Of a stretch of 64,000 nucleotides of DNA, positions 49,909-58,305 are shown piece after piece. Within the stretch, counting starts at the first letter, position 1; each line of letters begins with the position of its first letter. Both the position numbers and the translations under genes were made by a program. The notes under the pieces were generated by a model. That model saw only the letters and a program-made list of their open reading frames with translations, was not told the DNA's origin and did not search any database. The stretch comes from Kocuria rosea (GTDB lineage: Bacteria; Actinomycetota; Actinomycetes; Actinomycetales; Micrococcaceae). The stretch spans positions 124,001-188,000 of the forward strand of contig NZ_JAMBOG010000006.1 in the NCBI RefSeq assembly GCF_023715525.1, read 5' to 3'.

Positions 49909-51027
49909 ATGATCATCTCCGTTCCCCGTGAAGTGAAGAACAACGAGCACCGGGTCGCGATCACCGCCTCCGGCGTCCACGAGCTGGTCGCCCACGGGCA
50001 TCAGGTGCTCGTCGAGGCCGGCGCCGGGACCGGCTCGGGCATCCCCGACCTCGAGTACGCCACCGCCGGCGCGCAGCTCGTGGCCGACGCCGACGAGCTG
50101 TGGGCCCGGGCCGACATGGTGCTGAAGGTCAAGGAGCCGGTGGCCGAGGAGTACCACCGCTTCCGCGAGGGCCTCGTCCTCTTCACCTACCTGCACCTGG
50201 CCGCCGAGCCCGAGCTGACCCGGGCCCTGCTGGAGTCCGGGGTCACCGCCATCGCCTACGAGACGGTCCAGACCGCCGACCGGCGCCTGCCGCTGCTGGC
50301 CCCCATGAGCGAGGTCGCCGGGCGCCTGGCCGTCCAGGCCGGAGCCTCCGCCCTCACCGCCCCCGCCGGCGGCAAGGGCGTCCTGCTGGGCGGGGTGCCC
50401 GGGGTGCGCCCGGCCAAGGTCACCGTGCTCGGGGCCGGGGTGGCCGGCACCAACGCCGCGGCGATGGCCGTGGGCCTGGGCGCGGACGTGAGCATCCTGG
50501 ACATCAACGTCGACCGGCTCCGTCAGCTCGACGACCGCTGGGCCGGGCGCCTGAGGACCATCGCCTCCAACGCCTACGAGGTCGAGCGGGCGGTGACCGA
50601 GGCTGACCTCGTCGTCGGCTCCGTCCTGGTCCCCGGGGCCAGGGCCCCGAAGCTGGTGACCAACGCGATGGTCGCGGCGATGAAGCCCGGCAGCGTGCTC
50701 GTGGACATCGCCGTGGACCAGGGCGGGTGCTTCGCCGACTCCCGCCCCACCACCCACGAGGACCCCGTCTTCGGCGTGCACCAGACCCTGTTCTACTGCG
50801 TGGCCAACATGCCGGGCGCGGTGCCGTCCACCTCCACCTACGCCCTGACCAACGTCACCCTGCGCTACGCCGTGGCTCTCGCCGACAGGGGCGTCGCCGC
50901 CGCCCTGGAGGCCGACCCCGCCCTGGCCGCCGGCCTGAACACCGCCGCGGGCCAGGTCACCCACCGCTCGGTCGGGGAGGCCCACGGCCTGGAGTTCACC
51001 GAGCGCCCGGAGCTGCTCCCCGCGTGA
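49909..51027 (+). CDS. ald: Alanine dehydrogenase
   Basis: A 372-residue enzyme that interconverts L-alanine and pyruvate/ammonia with NAD(H). Conserved stretches: [19 protein letters not shown] (substrate Arg15), DMVLKVKEP (Lys), [12 protein letters not shown] (catalytic His), [22 protein letters not shown] (NAD fold) and [24 protein letters not shown] (catalytic Asp). Length is typical. GGAAGG precedes the ATG. The divergent Lrp gene is its likely regulator. Confidence 0.95.
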   Translation: MIISVPREVKNNEHRVAITASGVHELVAHGHQVLVEAGAGTGSGIPDLEYATAGAQLVADADELWARADMVLKVKEPVAEEYHRFREGLVLFTYLHLAAEPELTRALLESGVTAIAYETVQTADRRLPLLAPMSEVAGRLAVQAGASALTAPAGGKGVLLGGVPGVRPAKVTVLGAGVAGTNAAAMAVGLGADVSILDINVDRLRQLDDRWAGRLRTIASNAYEVERAVTEADLVVGSVLVPGARAPKLVTNAMVAAMKPGSVLVDIAVDQGGCFADSRPTTHEDPVFGVHQTLFYCVANMPGAVPSTSTYALTNVTLRYAVALADRGVAAALEADPALAAGLNTAAGQVTHRSVGEAHGLEFTERPELLPA

Positions 51028-51046
51028 GCGGGCGCCGGCCGCGGGG

Positions 51047-52000
51047 TCAGGCCGGCGGCAGCTGCCGGGTGAGGGAGCTGGCCTTCTCGGGCACGTAGTC
51101 CGGGTCCAGCTCCACGATGAGCAGGCGCAGGAAGTCGAGCAGCAGCGGCGCCTGGGGCCGCCCGACCGGGGTCTGCAGCTGGGCGCTGCGCTGGCCGAAG
51201 ACGTAGTGGTCGACCCGGACGTGGACCAGGCCGTCGTCGGGGCGGGGGCGGGCGCCCAGCTCGCTGATGAAGCCGACGCCCTCCCCCGAGCGGGCGAACT
51301 CGTAGATCGGCGCGACCCTGCTGCACTCGAGGACCGCGTGCAGGGTCAGGCCCTCGCCGCGGGCCGCCGAGTCGAGCAGCTGGCGCTGGCTGGTCTCGCG
51401 CATCGCCAGGGCCAGCGGGTGGTGGGCGAGCTCGCCCAGCGTCACCGTCTCCCGGCCCGCCAGGGGGTGGCCGGTGCTGACCACCGCGAACAGCGGCCAC
51501 GTGGAGGTGTGCTCGACGCGCACCCCGTCCGTGTGGCCCAGGGAGTAGGTCGCGGCGATGTCCACGGCGCCCTCCACCACCATCCGGGTGGCCTCGTCGG
51601 CGCTCACCACGTGGAGCTTGAAGGAGGCCTGGGGGTGGACCCGGCGCAGCCTGGCCATGGCCGCCGGCACGAGCCGGTGGGCGAAGCCCTCGGTGGCCGC
51701 CACGACGATCTGCTGGGAGCGCGGCGAGGCGCCCGAGCCGAGGGAGGCCAGCAGGGCGCCGGTCTCGATCTCGGCCCGCCGGGTGTAGGCCAGCAGGCCC
51801 TCGCCGGCCTCGGTGAGGGCCATGCCGCGGGCGTGCCGGGTGAACAGCGGCACCCCGAAGGCGGCCTCGAGCTTGGCGATCTGCCGGCTGATGGCCGACG
51901 GCGCCACGCGCAGCGCGCCGGCGGCCTCGGTGACGGAGCCCGTCCGGGCCACCTCCGCGAAGTACTGCAGGTGCGTGGGCAGCAGCTGGACCACGGTCAT
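51047..52000 (-). CDS. LysR family transcriptional regulator
   Basis: A 317-residue LysR-type regulator: HTH at residues ~8-65 (HLQYFAEVARTGSVTEAAGALRVAPSAISRQIAKLEAAFGVPLFTRHARGMALTEAG) and a periplasmic-binding-like effector domain. It lies 40 bp downstream of the PaaX-like gene on the same strand, so it could be the last gene of the kynurenine operon or independent. The target is unknown. It is convergent with the alanine dehydrogenase gene. Confidence 0.85.
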   Translation of the reverse strand: MTVVQLLPTHLQYFAEVARTGSVTEAAGALRVAPSAISRQIAKLEAAFGVPLFTRHARGMALTEAGEGLLAYTRRAEIETGALLASLGSGASPRSQQIVVAATEGFAHRLVPAAMARLRRVHPQASFKLHVVSADEATRMVVEGAVDIAATYSLGHTDGVRVEHTSTWPLFAVVSTGHPLAGRETVTLGELAHHPLALAMRETSQRQLLDSAARGEGLTLHAVLECSRVAPIYEFARSGEGVGFISELGARPRPDDGLVHVRVDHYVFGQRSAQLQTPVGRPQAPLLLDFLRLLIVELDPDYVPEKASSLTRQLPPA

Positions 52001-52040
52001 CGCCTCCTCCGCCCGGGCCTCCAGTATGGCCCGGGACCGC

Positions 52041-52925
52041 TCAGGACCGGGACGGGCCCTCCGCCGGACCTGCCGGGGAGAGCTCCGGGGAGGGCCCCGC
52101 GGCGAGCACGCCCCGCACGAACGCCGCGGCGGGCCCGGCGTGGGTGTCGCGGATCCGCAGGAACAGCTGGACGCCCTCGGCGCCGGGCCAGTCCGCCGGC
52201 AGGCACTCGGGGGGCAGCCCCGGGTCCAGGTAGGGGATCACCCGCCAGTGGTCGATGCACCGGACGTAGTCCGCGAAGGTCCCGGCGGTGGGCGCCGGGG
52301 CCGTGGCCGGCACGGCCGAGCACTTCTCGAGGAAGCCGCGGTGCAGCGCGGCCAGGTGCTCGAGGTCCCACCACTGGGCGATCGCCCCCGGCAGGTCCGC
52401 CGCCGCGGGCAGGCCCCGGGTGGTGAACAGCACCGCCCGGTCCGCGAGCCCCAGCTCCGCGAGGATGTCCTGGACCTCGTCCCGGAGGAAGTCCGGGCAG
52501 ATCCACACCCCGGGCGAGACGGTGCCGCAGCCGACCCAGCGCAGCCGCCGGCGCAGCTGGTGGCGGCGCTCCCGCTCCTCCTCCGGGACGGAGAACACGA
52601 TCACGCACCAGTCGTCCCCCGGGCCCATGCTGCGCGGCCCGTCGATTCGGCGGTCCCCGCGCTCCAGCATGGGCCGGGCGCCGTCGGCGAGCGCGAAGCC
52701 GGGCTGGCCGTCGCGGGCCGCGGCCACGAGGACGCCGCGCTGCTTGACCCGGCTCAGCGCGGTGCGGGCCTGGGGCGCGGGCGCCCCGAGCGCCGCCATG
52801 AGCTCCAGCAGCGCCCGGGCGGGCATCCAGCCCCCGGCGTCGCGCAGGTAGAGGCCCACGACGGTGCGCAGCAGGGACACGGTGCTCCCGGGGCGGGAGA
52901 CCATGTCGTCGAGGACCGTGGTCAC
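52041..52925 (-). CDS. PaaX-like transcriptional regulator in the kynurenine operon
   Basis: A 294-residue PaaX-family protein: winged helix (SLLRTVVGLYLRDAGGWMPARALLELMAALGAPAPQARTALSRVKQRGVLVAAARDGQPGFALAD), then the central and C-terminal PaaX domains (DWCVIVFSVPEEERERRHQLRRRLRWVGCGTVSPGVWICP). The GTG start overlaps the kynureninase stop (GTGA, 52922-52925), so it is made with the pathway enzymes. PaaX proteins repress aromatic-acid genes in response to CoA thioesters; here it may sense a kynurenine or anthranilate derivative (inference). Confidence 0.83.
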   Translation of the reverse strand: MTTVLDDMVSRPGSTVSLLRTVVGLYLRDAGGWMPARALLELMAALGAPAPQARTALSRVKQRGVLVAAARDGQPGFALADGARPMLERGDRRIDGPRSMGPGDDWCVIVFSVPEEERERRHQLRRRLRWVGCGTVSPGVWICPDFLRDEVQDILAELGLADRAVLFTTRGLPAAADLPGAIAQWWDLEHLAALHRGFLEKCSAVPATAPAPTAGTFADYVRCIDHWRVIPYLDPGLPPECLPADWPGAEGVQLFLRIRDTHAGPAAAFVRGVLAAGPSPELSPAGPAEGPSRS

Positions 52926-54163
52926 TGCACCTCGAGCAGGGCGTCCCGCACGGCCTCCATGCCCGCCTGCAGCTCGGCGAAGGAGGTGCTCAGCGGGGAC
53001 AGCCCGATCCGCAGCCCGTGCGGGGGGCGGAAGTCGGGGATGACGCCGCGCTCCCACAGGGCGGCGGTCACCTCGCGGAAGCGCGGGTGGTTCACGGTGA
53101 TGTGCGAGCCGCGCTCGGCGGGGTCCCGGGGGCTGGCCAGCTCGGCGCCGAGCGGGGCGAGCAGCTCGTCCGCGAGCACGACGGCGCGCTCGGTGAGCAG
53201 CACCGACTTCTCCCGGACCGCGTCCATGCCGGCCTCGGCGATGAGCTCCACCATGTGCTTGAGCGGCTGCATGGCCAGGATCGGCGGGGTGCCGGTGAGG
53301 AAGCGGCGCACGTCCCCGGCGGGCCGGTAGTCCGGGGACATGCCGAAGGGCTGGTGGGCGCCCATCCAGCCCCAGATGGGCTGCTGGAGCTGCTGCTGGA
53401 GCCCGGCGCGGACGTAGCCGAACGCCGGGGCGCCGGGGCCGCCGTTGAGGTACTTGTAGGTGCAGCCCACGGCGAGGTCCACGCCCCACGCGTCGAGCTC
53501 CACGGGCACGGACCCGGCGGAGTGGCACAGGTCCCACAGCACCAGGGCCCCGGCGTCGTGGACGAGGGCGGTGATCGCGGGGGCGTCGGCGAGGAAGCCG
53601 GAGCGGTAGGCCACGTGGCTGAGCAGGACCACGGCGGTGCGGGGACCGACGACGGCGGCGACGTCGTCGGGGCGCACCCCGGTGGCCGGGTCGGCCTGGA
53701 TCCACCGGATGCGGGCGCCGCGCTCGGCGGCGATGCCCTCGACGAGGAAGCGGTCCGTGGGGAAGTTGTCGCGGTCGACGACGATCTCGTCGCGGCCCGG
53801 CCGGCCGTCGAGGGCGGCGCGCAGCAGCTTGTAGAGCATCACCGAGGTGGAGTCCGCGACGAGGGTCTGGCCGGGCCCGGCGCCCAGGACCACCGCGCCG
53901 AGCCGGTCGCCCAGGGCCGTGGGCTCGTCCATCCAGCGCTCGTCCCAGCTGCGGATCAGCCGCTCGCCCCACTCGGTGCCGATGAACTCGGCGAGCCGGG
54001 CGGGGGTCTCCGCGAGCGGGCGACCGAGGGAGTTGCCGTCGAGGTAGGCGACGACGTGCTCGCCGGCGGGGTCGAGGAAGCGGTCGCGGAAGCCGGCGAG
54101 CGGGTCGGCGGCGTCGAGCTGCGCGGCGGACGCGGTGGCCGGGGAGGCCGGGGTGGAGGTCAT
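52922..54163 (-). CDS. kynU: Kynureninase
   Basis: A 413-residue PLP enzyme that cleaves kynurenine to anthranilate and alanine. The PLP lysine lies in LAVGCTYKYLNGGPGAPAFGYV; VLWDLCHSAGSVPVELDAWGVDLAV precedes it, and LDGNSLGRPLAETPARL and GLRIGLSPLSTSF are typical. It is the second gene of the operon tdo-kynU-paaX, 52 bp after the tryptophan dioxygenase. The alanine produced can feed the neighbouring alanine dehydrogenase. Confidence 0.93.
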   Translation of the reverse strand: MTSTPASPATASAAQLDAADPLAGFRDRFLDPAGEHVVAYLDGNSLGRPLAETPARLAEFIGTEWGERLIRSWDERWMDEPTALGDRLGAVVLGAGPGQTLVADSTSVMLYKLLRAALDGRPGRDEIVVDRDNFPTDRFLVEGIAAERGARIRWIQADPATGVRPDDVAAVVGPRTAVVLLSHVAYRSGFLADAPAITALVHDAGALVLWDLCHSAGSVPVELDAWGVDLAVGCTYKYLNGGPGAPAFGYVRAGLQQQLQQPIWGWMGAHQPFGMSPDYRPAGDVRRFLTGTPPILAMQPLKHMVELIAEAGMDAVREKSVLLTERAVVLADELLAPLGAELASPRDPAERGSHITVNHPRFREVTAALWERGVIPDFRPPHGLRIGLSPLSTSFAELQAGMEAVRDALLEVQ

Positions 54164-54215
54164 GGGCGGGCCTTCGGTCGGGGCCGGCGCGGGGCCGGCG
54201 GGCGAGCGGGGAGGG

Positions 54216-55085
54216 TCAGTTGCCGATCTCGGTGCGCACGGCGTAGAGCTCGGGGAAGAAGGTGAGGTCCAGGGCGCGCTTGAGGAAGTCGACGCCGGAG
54301 GAGCCGCCGGTGCCGGTCTTGAAGCCGATGGTCCGCTGGACGGTGCGCAGGTGACGGAAGCGCCAGGCCTGGAAGTTGTCCTCGAGGTCCACCAGGTCCT
54401 CGCAGGCCTCGTAGTAGCCCCAGGGGGTGTCCTCGGACTCGTAGATCTCCCGGAACACGGGCACGAGGTCGGCGCGGAAGGTCCACGGCTGGGTGACGTC
54501 GCGCTCGAGCACGTCCTGCGGCACGGCGTAGCCCTCCCGGGCCAGGGCCCGCAGGAACACGTCGTAGACGGTGGGCTCCTCGAGCAGGGTGGCGAGCAGC
54601 TCGTGCGCCTCGGGCTCGCTGGAGAACACCTGGAGCATGCGGCGGTGCTTGTTGCCGAGGATGAACTCCACCGCGCGGTACTGGTAGGACTGGAAGCCCG
54701 AGGAGCTGCCCAGGGCGCCGCGGAACTGGGCGTACTCGCGGGGGGTCAGGGTGCCCAGCACGGACCACTGCTCGGTGAGGGTGCGCTGGATCGCCTTGAC
54801 GCGGGCCAGGCCCTTGAGCGCCTTGCCGAGGTCCCCGGCGTCGATCAGCCGGCGGGACTCCCGCAGCTCGTGCAGCACGAGCTTGAGCCACAGCTCGGTG
54901 GCCTGGTGCTGGATGATGAACAGCATCTCGTCGTGGTGCTCGGGCCGGCTCACGGGGTGCTGGGCCCCGAGCACGCGGTCCAGGTCCAGGTAGCGGCCGT
55001 AGGACATGGCGTCCCGGAAGTCCGTCCGCACGGAGTCTTCGATCTGTCGTACGCCGCCGGAGACGGGGCCCTCGTGCTGTGTCAT
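54216..55085 (-). CDS. kynA: Tryptophan 2,3-dioxygenase
   Basis: A 289-residue haem dioxygenase that oxidises L-tryptophan to N-formylkynurenine. Conserved segments: MSYGRYLDLDRVLGAQHPVSRPEHHDEMLFIIQHQATELWLKLVLHEL, SSSGFQSYQYRAVEFILGNKH, and AWRFRHLRTVQRTIGFKTGTGGSSGVDFLKRALDLTFFPELYAVRTEI (haem-ligand His and TGG(S)SG loop). The ATG at 55085 has GGTGGAG just upstream; an earlier ATG at 55097 (MVER) is possible. First gene of the kynurenine operon. An open frame continues far upstream but is only shadow sequence. Confidence 0.93.
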   Translation of the reverse strand: MTQHEGPVSGGVRQIEDSVRTDFRDAMSYGRYLDLDRVLGAQHPVSRPEHHDEMLFIIQHQATELWLKLVLHELRESRRLIDAGDLGKALKGLARVKAIQRTLTEQWSVLGTLTPREYAQFRGALGSSSGFQSYQYRAVEFILGNKHRRMLQVFSSEPEAHELLATLLEEPTVYDVFLRALAREGYAVPQDVLERDVTQPWTFRADLVPVFREIYESEDTPWGYYEACEDLVDLEDNFQAWRFRHLRTVQRTIGFKTGTGGSSGVDFLKRALDLTFFPELYAVRTEIGN

Positions 55086-55290
55086 GCGCTCCACCATATC
55101 AATTCCGTGACGCCCGTAAAGGTTGTGATGTGGGCTGCTCGGTGCCGGGAGCAGCGGCCCGGGCGGTGGATCGGCGCCAGCACGGCGTTGAGCACCACGG
55201 CCCCGGCGCGCAGAGCAGCACGCCGACCGGCGGCACCACCGTGAGGGCGAGGAGGACCACGGCGGCGTCCTCGAACCAGATGTGGCGGAG

Positions 55291-55338
55291 GGCGGCCGTG
55301 CTGGGTCCCGGAGCGCTCCGGGGCCCGGCACGGCCGCC
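55291..55338 (-). terminator. 48-bp near-perfect palindrome after the MHS transporter gene
   Basis: Arms of 24 nt at 55291-55314 and 55315-55338 with no spacer; only two positions differ and these would pair as G-U in RNA. It lies 19 bp beyond the transporter stop (55358), so it is a likely terminator on the minus strand. Between it and the dioxygenase (55086-55290) no full gene is seen, but the minus strand at about 55180-55285 could encode a fragment like HIWFEDAAVVLLALTVVPPVG, possibly a membrane-protein remnant. Confidence 0.7.
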
Positions 55339-55357
55339 TCGTCGGGGCGGGTTCCGC

Positions 55358-56674
55358 TCAGCGGATCCCCCGCACGCGCACGGCGGCCAGCAGCGCGCTG
55401 ATGCTGATGATCGAGACCACGAGCAGGTAGTAGCCCGGGGCCACCTGTTGGCCGGTGAGGGTGATCAGCGCGGCGGCGATCGTGGGGGTGAACCCGCCGA
55501 AGACGGCCGTGGCGGTGTTGTAGCTGAAGGCCAGCCCGGTGGCCCGGGAGCGCACGGGGAAGACGTCGGCCATCACCGAGGGCAGGGCGGCGAAGTACAG
55601 GGCCTTGAGCGTGCCGAGCACGATCATCACGCCCACCAGGGTCCCGAACGCGGGCCGGGCGATCAGCCAGGCGAACAGGGGGACCACCGAGACGCCGATG
55701 AGCAGCGCCGAGGGCAGCATGATGCGCAGCCGCCCGACCCGGTCGGACAGCGCCCCGACCACGGGGGTGAGGAAGGTGAGGATCACCCCGGTGATCATCA
55801 GCGCCGTGAAGGACAGCGACGGGTTCAGGCCCAGCTGCTTGATGCTGAAGGTCGGCAGGTACTGCAGGATGAAGTTCAGGGCGGTCGAGACGACGAGCAC
55901 GCCGGCGGCGATGAGGATCCCGCCCCACTGGTGGCGGAACAGGTTGCGGACGGGCTGCAGGTCCGCCTTCTGCGCGGCGGCGTCGTCGGCGCTCATGGCC
56001 GGGGACTCGTCGACGTAGCGGCGGATGACGTAGCCGACCGGCCCGACGAGCAGGCCGAAGACGAACGGGATGCGCCAGCCCCAGCCCACCATGTCCTCCT
56101 CGGAGAGCACCGCGGTCAGCCCGGCGGCGAAGGAGGCGGAGAGCAGGGTGGCCAGGCCCTGGCTGGCGAACTGGAAGCTGCCCAGGAACCCGCGCCGGGT
56201 CCCCTGCTCCCCGTCCTGCTCCACGAGGAAGGACGTCGCGGCGCCGAACTCGCCGCCGGCGGCGAAGCCCTGGATCAGTCGGGCCAGGATGATGCCGATG
56301 GGGGCGAGGATGCCGATGGTGTCGTAGTCGGGCATGAAGGCCAGCAGGGCCGTGCCCAGCACCATGAGGCGGATGGTCCACACCAGGGCCGCCTTGCGCC
56401 CGTGCTTGTCGGCGTAGGACCCGAGGACCAGCCCGCCCAGGGGGCGGATGAGGTAGGAGACGCCGAAGACGGCGAAGGTCTGGATCAGCTCGACCCCGGG
56501 GTCGTCGGCGGGGAAGAAGTTCTGCCCGATGTAGACCGCGAACAGGGCGTAGATGGCGATGTCGAACCATTCGAGGGCGTTGCCGATCGTGGCCGCGGCC
56601 ACGGCCCGGACGCGGCGCCGGCCGGAGAGGCCGGGCGGCGGGGAGGATGCGGCGCGAGGGGCGGTGGTGGTCAT
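55358..56674 (-). CDS. MFS transporter of the metabolite:H+ symporter (MHS) family
   Basis: A 438-residue, 12-helix carrier: RRVRAVAAATIGNALEWFDIAIYALFAVYIGQNFFP and VFGVSYLIRPLGGLVLGSYADKHGRKAAL are diagnostic of the MHS family (KgtP, ProP, ShiA). ARLIQGFAAGGEFGAATSFLVE is also typical. Substrates of the family include keto acids, betaines and proline. It lies 51 bp downstream of the M20 peptidase on the same strand, so the two probably form an operon that imports and cleaves (or imports the products of) a peptide-like compound; this is inference. Confidence 0.88.
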   Translation of the reverse strand: MTTTAPRAASSPPPGLSGRRRVRAVAAATIGNALEWFDIAIYALFAVYIGQNFFPADDPGVELIQTFAVFGVSYLIRPLGGLVLGSYADKHGRKAALVWTIRLMVLGTALLAFMPDYDTIGILAPIGIILARLIQGFAAGGEFGAATSFLVEQDGEQGTRRGFLGSFQFASQGLATLLSASFAAGLTAVLSEEDMVGWGWRIPFVFGLLVGPVGYVIRRYVDESPAMSADDAAAQKADLQPVRNLFRHQWGGILIAAGVLVVSTALNFILQYLPTFSIKQLGLNPSLSFTALMITGVILTFLTPVVGALSDRVGRLRIMLPSALLIGVSVVPLFAWLIARPAFGTLVGVMIVLGTLKALYFAALPSVMADVFPVRSRATGLAFSYNTATAVFGGFTPTIAAALITLTGQQVAPGYYLLVVSIISISALLAAVRVRGIR

Positions 56675-56725
56675 GTGCGTCTCCGTGGTGGTGGGTCGGG
56701 AAGGGCCGCCGGACGGCGGGGCGGG

Positions 56726-58180
56726 CTAGGAGGCGGGCCGCGGAAGGGGCCACGGGAGGGGCCGCGGTGCGGGCCGGCCCGCGGGGTCGCCGAGGTCGTC
56801 GAAGAGGCCGAGGGCCATGGCGAAGCCCTCGCGGGCGAGGGGCTCGAGCAGGTGCTCGTCGGGGGCGTGCTGGTTGCAGCCCGGGTAGGAGTGCGGCATC
56901 CACACGGTCGGCAGGCCCAGCACGTCGGTGAAGACGTGGTTGGGCAGGGAGCCGCCGATGTTGGGCAGCACCGCCAGCCGGTCCCCGACCCGCCGGCGCA
57001 CCGAGTCCGCGGCCCACTGCACCCACGGGTGGTCGGGGTCGGTGCGCGACGCCGGGAAGGCGGTCCCCGCGCGGACCCGGACCATGGGATAGCCGTGGGC
57101 GTCGAGGTGGGCCTGGACCCGCCCGGGAAGGCCCTCGAGGTCGGTGCCCACCACGAACCGCAGCTGCAGCACGGCCCGGGCCCGGCCCGGGATGGCGTTC
57201 ATGGGGGCGTCCGCGTCGCCGGCGTCGAGGGCGAGGACCTCCAGGGTGTTCCAGCCGAAGACGCGCTCGGCCGCCGTGAGCTCCGGGTCCCCCCAGTCCC
57301 GGTCCACGGCGGGTCCGCCGGCGCGGGCCTCGACGTCGACCGTGGCCAGCGCCGCGCGCACGGACGCCGGGAGCTCCGCGGGCAGCAGGGCCTCGCAGGT
57401 GATCCGGCCGTGGCCGTCCACGAGGGTGCCGATCGCGGCGGCGACGGTGGTGGCCGCGTTGCGCAGCAGCCCGCCCCAGTTGCCCGAGTGGTGCTGGCCG
57501 GCGCGCAGGTCGGCCTCGAGGGTGAGGTTCACCCCGCCGCGGGCGCCGAGGAACAGGGTGGGCACGTCCGCGTCCAGGCGGGGGCCGTCGGAGCCGACGA
57601 AGACGTCGGCCCGCAGCTCCTCCCGGTGGGCCGCCGCGAACTCGGCCAGGCCCGGGGAGCCGACCTCCTCGCCCGTCTCGATCAGCACGGTCAGGTTGAA
57701 GCCCAGGCGGCCCTTGTGCTGGACGAGCATCCGCAGGGCCGCGAGGTTGATCAGGTGCTGGCCCTTGTTGTCGGCCGCGCCGCGGCCGTACCAGCGCTCG
57801 CCCTCGGCGCGCAGCGTCCACGGGTCCCGGCCCTCGCCCCAGTGGCCGGCTTGGCCCGCCACGACGTCGGCGTGGCCGTACATCAGCACCGTGGGGACGT
57901 CCTCGCCCTCGGTGCGGCGGGCCACGAGGAAGGGGGCGGAGGGGCACACCTCGTTCTCGAGCACGCGCCAGGTGCAGCCGATCTCCTCGAGGAGCGGGCC
58001 CATCCTGTCCTTCAGGTATGCCCTGCACGCAACGCTCGCGTCCTCCCCGGCGCTCTCCGTGCGGGCGGCCACGAGCTCGGCCAGCTCGGCGAAGAACGCC
58101 CCCGAGGCGAAGTACCTCTCCTGTGTTTCCGCCAGGTGACGGGGCTCGAGGGCGACATCGTGTGCGGCGGATCTCATCAT
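56726..58180 (-). CDS. M20 family metallopeptidase (dipeptidase-like)
   Basis: A 484-residue zinc hydrolase of the M20 family. Metal-site motifs: VLMYGHADVVAGQ (His, Asp), WYGRGAADNKGQHLINL (bridging Asp), VLIETGEEVGSPGLAEF (catalytic and metal Glu) and MPHSYPGCNQHAPDEHLL (last His). The dimerisation domain lies between about residues 215 and 335. Length and motifs fit the dipeptidase/carnosinase-like branch. The start ATG at 58180 is preceded by another in-frame Met two codons inside (MMRSAAHD). Operon partner: the MHS transporter. Confidence 0.9.
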   Translation of the reverse strand: MMRSAAHDVALEPRHLAETQERYFASGAFFAELAELVAARTESAGEDASVACRAYLKDRMGPLLEEIGCTWRVLENEVCPSAPFLVARRTEGEDVPTVLMYGHADVVAGQAGHWGEGRDPWTLRAEGERWYGRGAADNKGQHLINLAALRMLVQHKGRLGFNLTVLIETGEEVGSPGLAEFAAAHREELRADVFVGSDGPRLDADVPTLFLGARGGVNLTLEADLRAGQHHSGNWGGLLRNAATTVAAAIGTLVDGHGRITCEALLPAELPASVRAALATVDVEARAGGPAVDRDWGDPELTAAERVFGWNTLEVLALDAGDADAPMNAIPGRARAVLQLRFVVGTDLEGLPGRVQAHLDAHGYPMVRVRAGTAFPASRTDPDHPWVQWAADSVRRRVGDRLAVLPNIGGSLPNHVFTDVLGLPTVWMPHSYPGCNQHAPDEHLLEPLAREGFAMALGLFDDLGDPAGRPAPRPLPWPLPRPAS

Positions 58181-58260
58181 GGAGTCGAGGGTAAGCGGGC
58201 GGAATGTGCGGGAACCAGTCTCGTTTTCGGACGCCAGCGTTGCCGGAATGCGAAACCCTG

Positions 58261-58300
58261 CCGGGCGGGGCGGCGGTCAGTGCCGGACCGTCCCGCCCGG
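58261..58300 (-). terminator. Hairpin terminator of the beta-lactamase-fold gene
   Basis: CCGGGCGGGGCGG (58261-58273) pairs with CCGTCCCGCCCGG (58288-58300) with one G-U-type position and a 14-nt loop, 5 bp beyond the stop. Confidence 0.65.
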
Positions 58301-58305
58301 CGGGC

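Noticed and set aside
54216-58028. A single 1270-residue frame suggesting a giant fusion ending in tryptophan dioxygenase
   Set aside because: Only the last 289 residues are family-like; the upstream part is the shadow of the MHS transporter and M20 peptidase genes in another frame.
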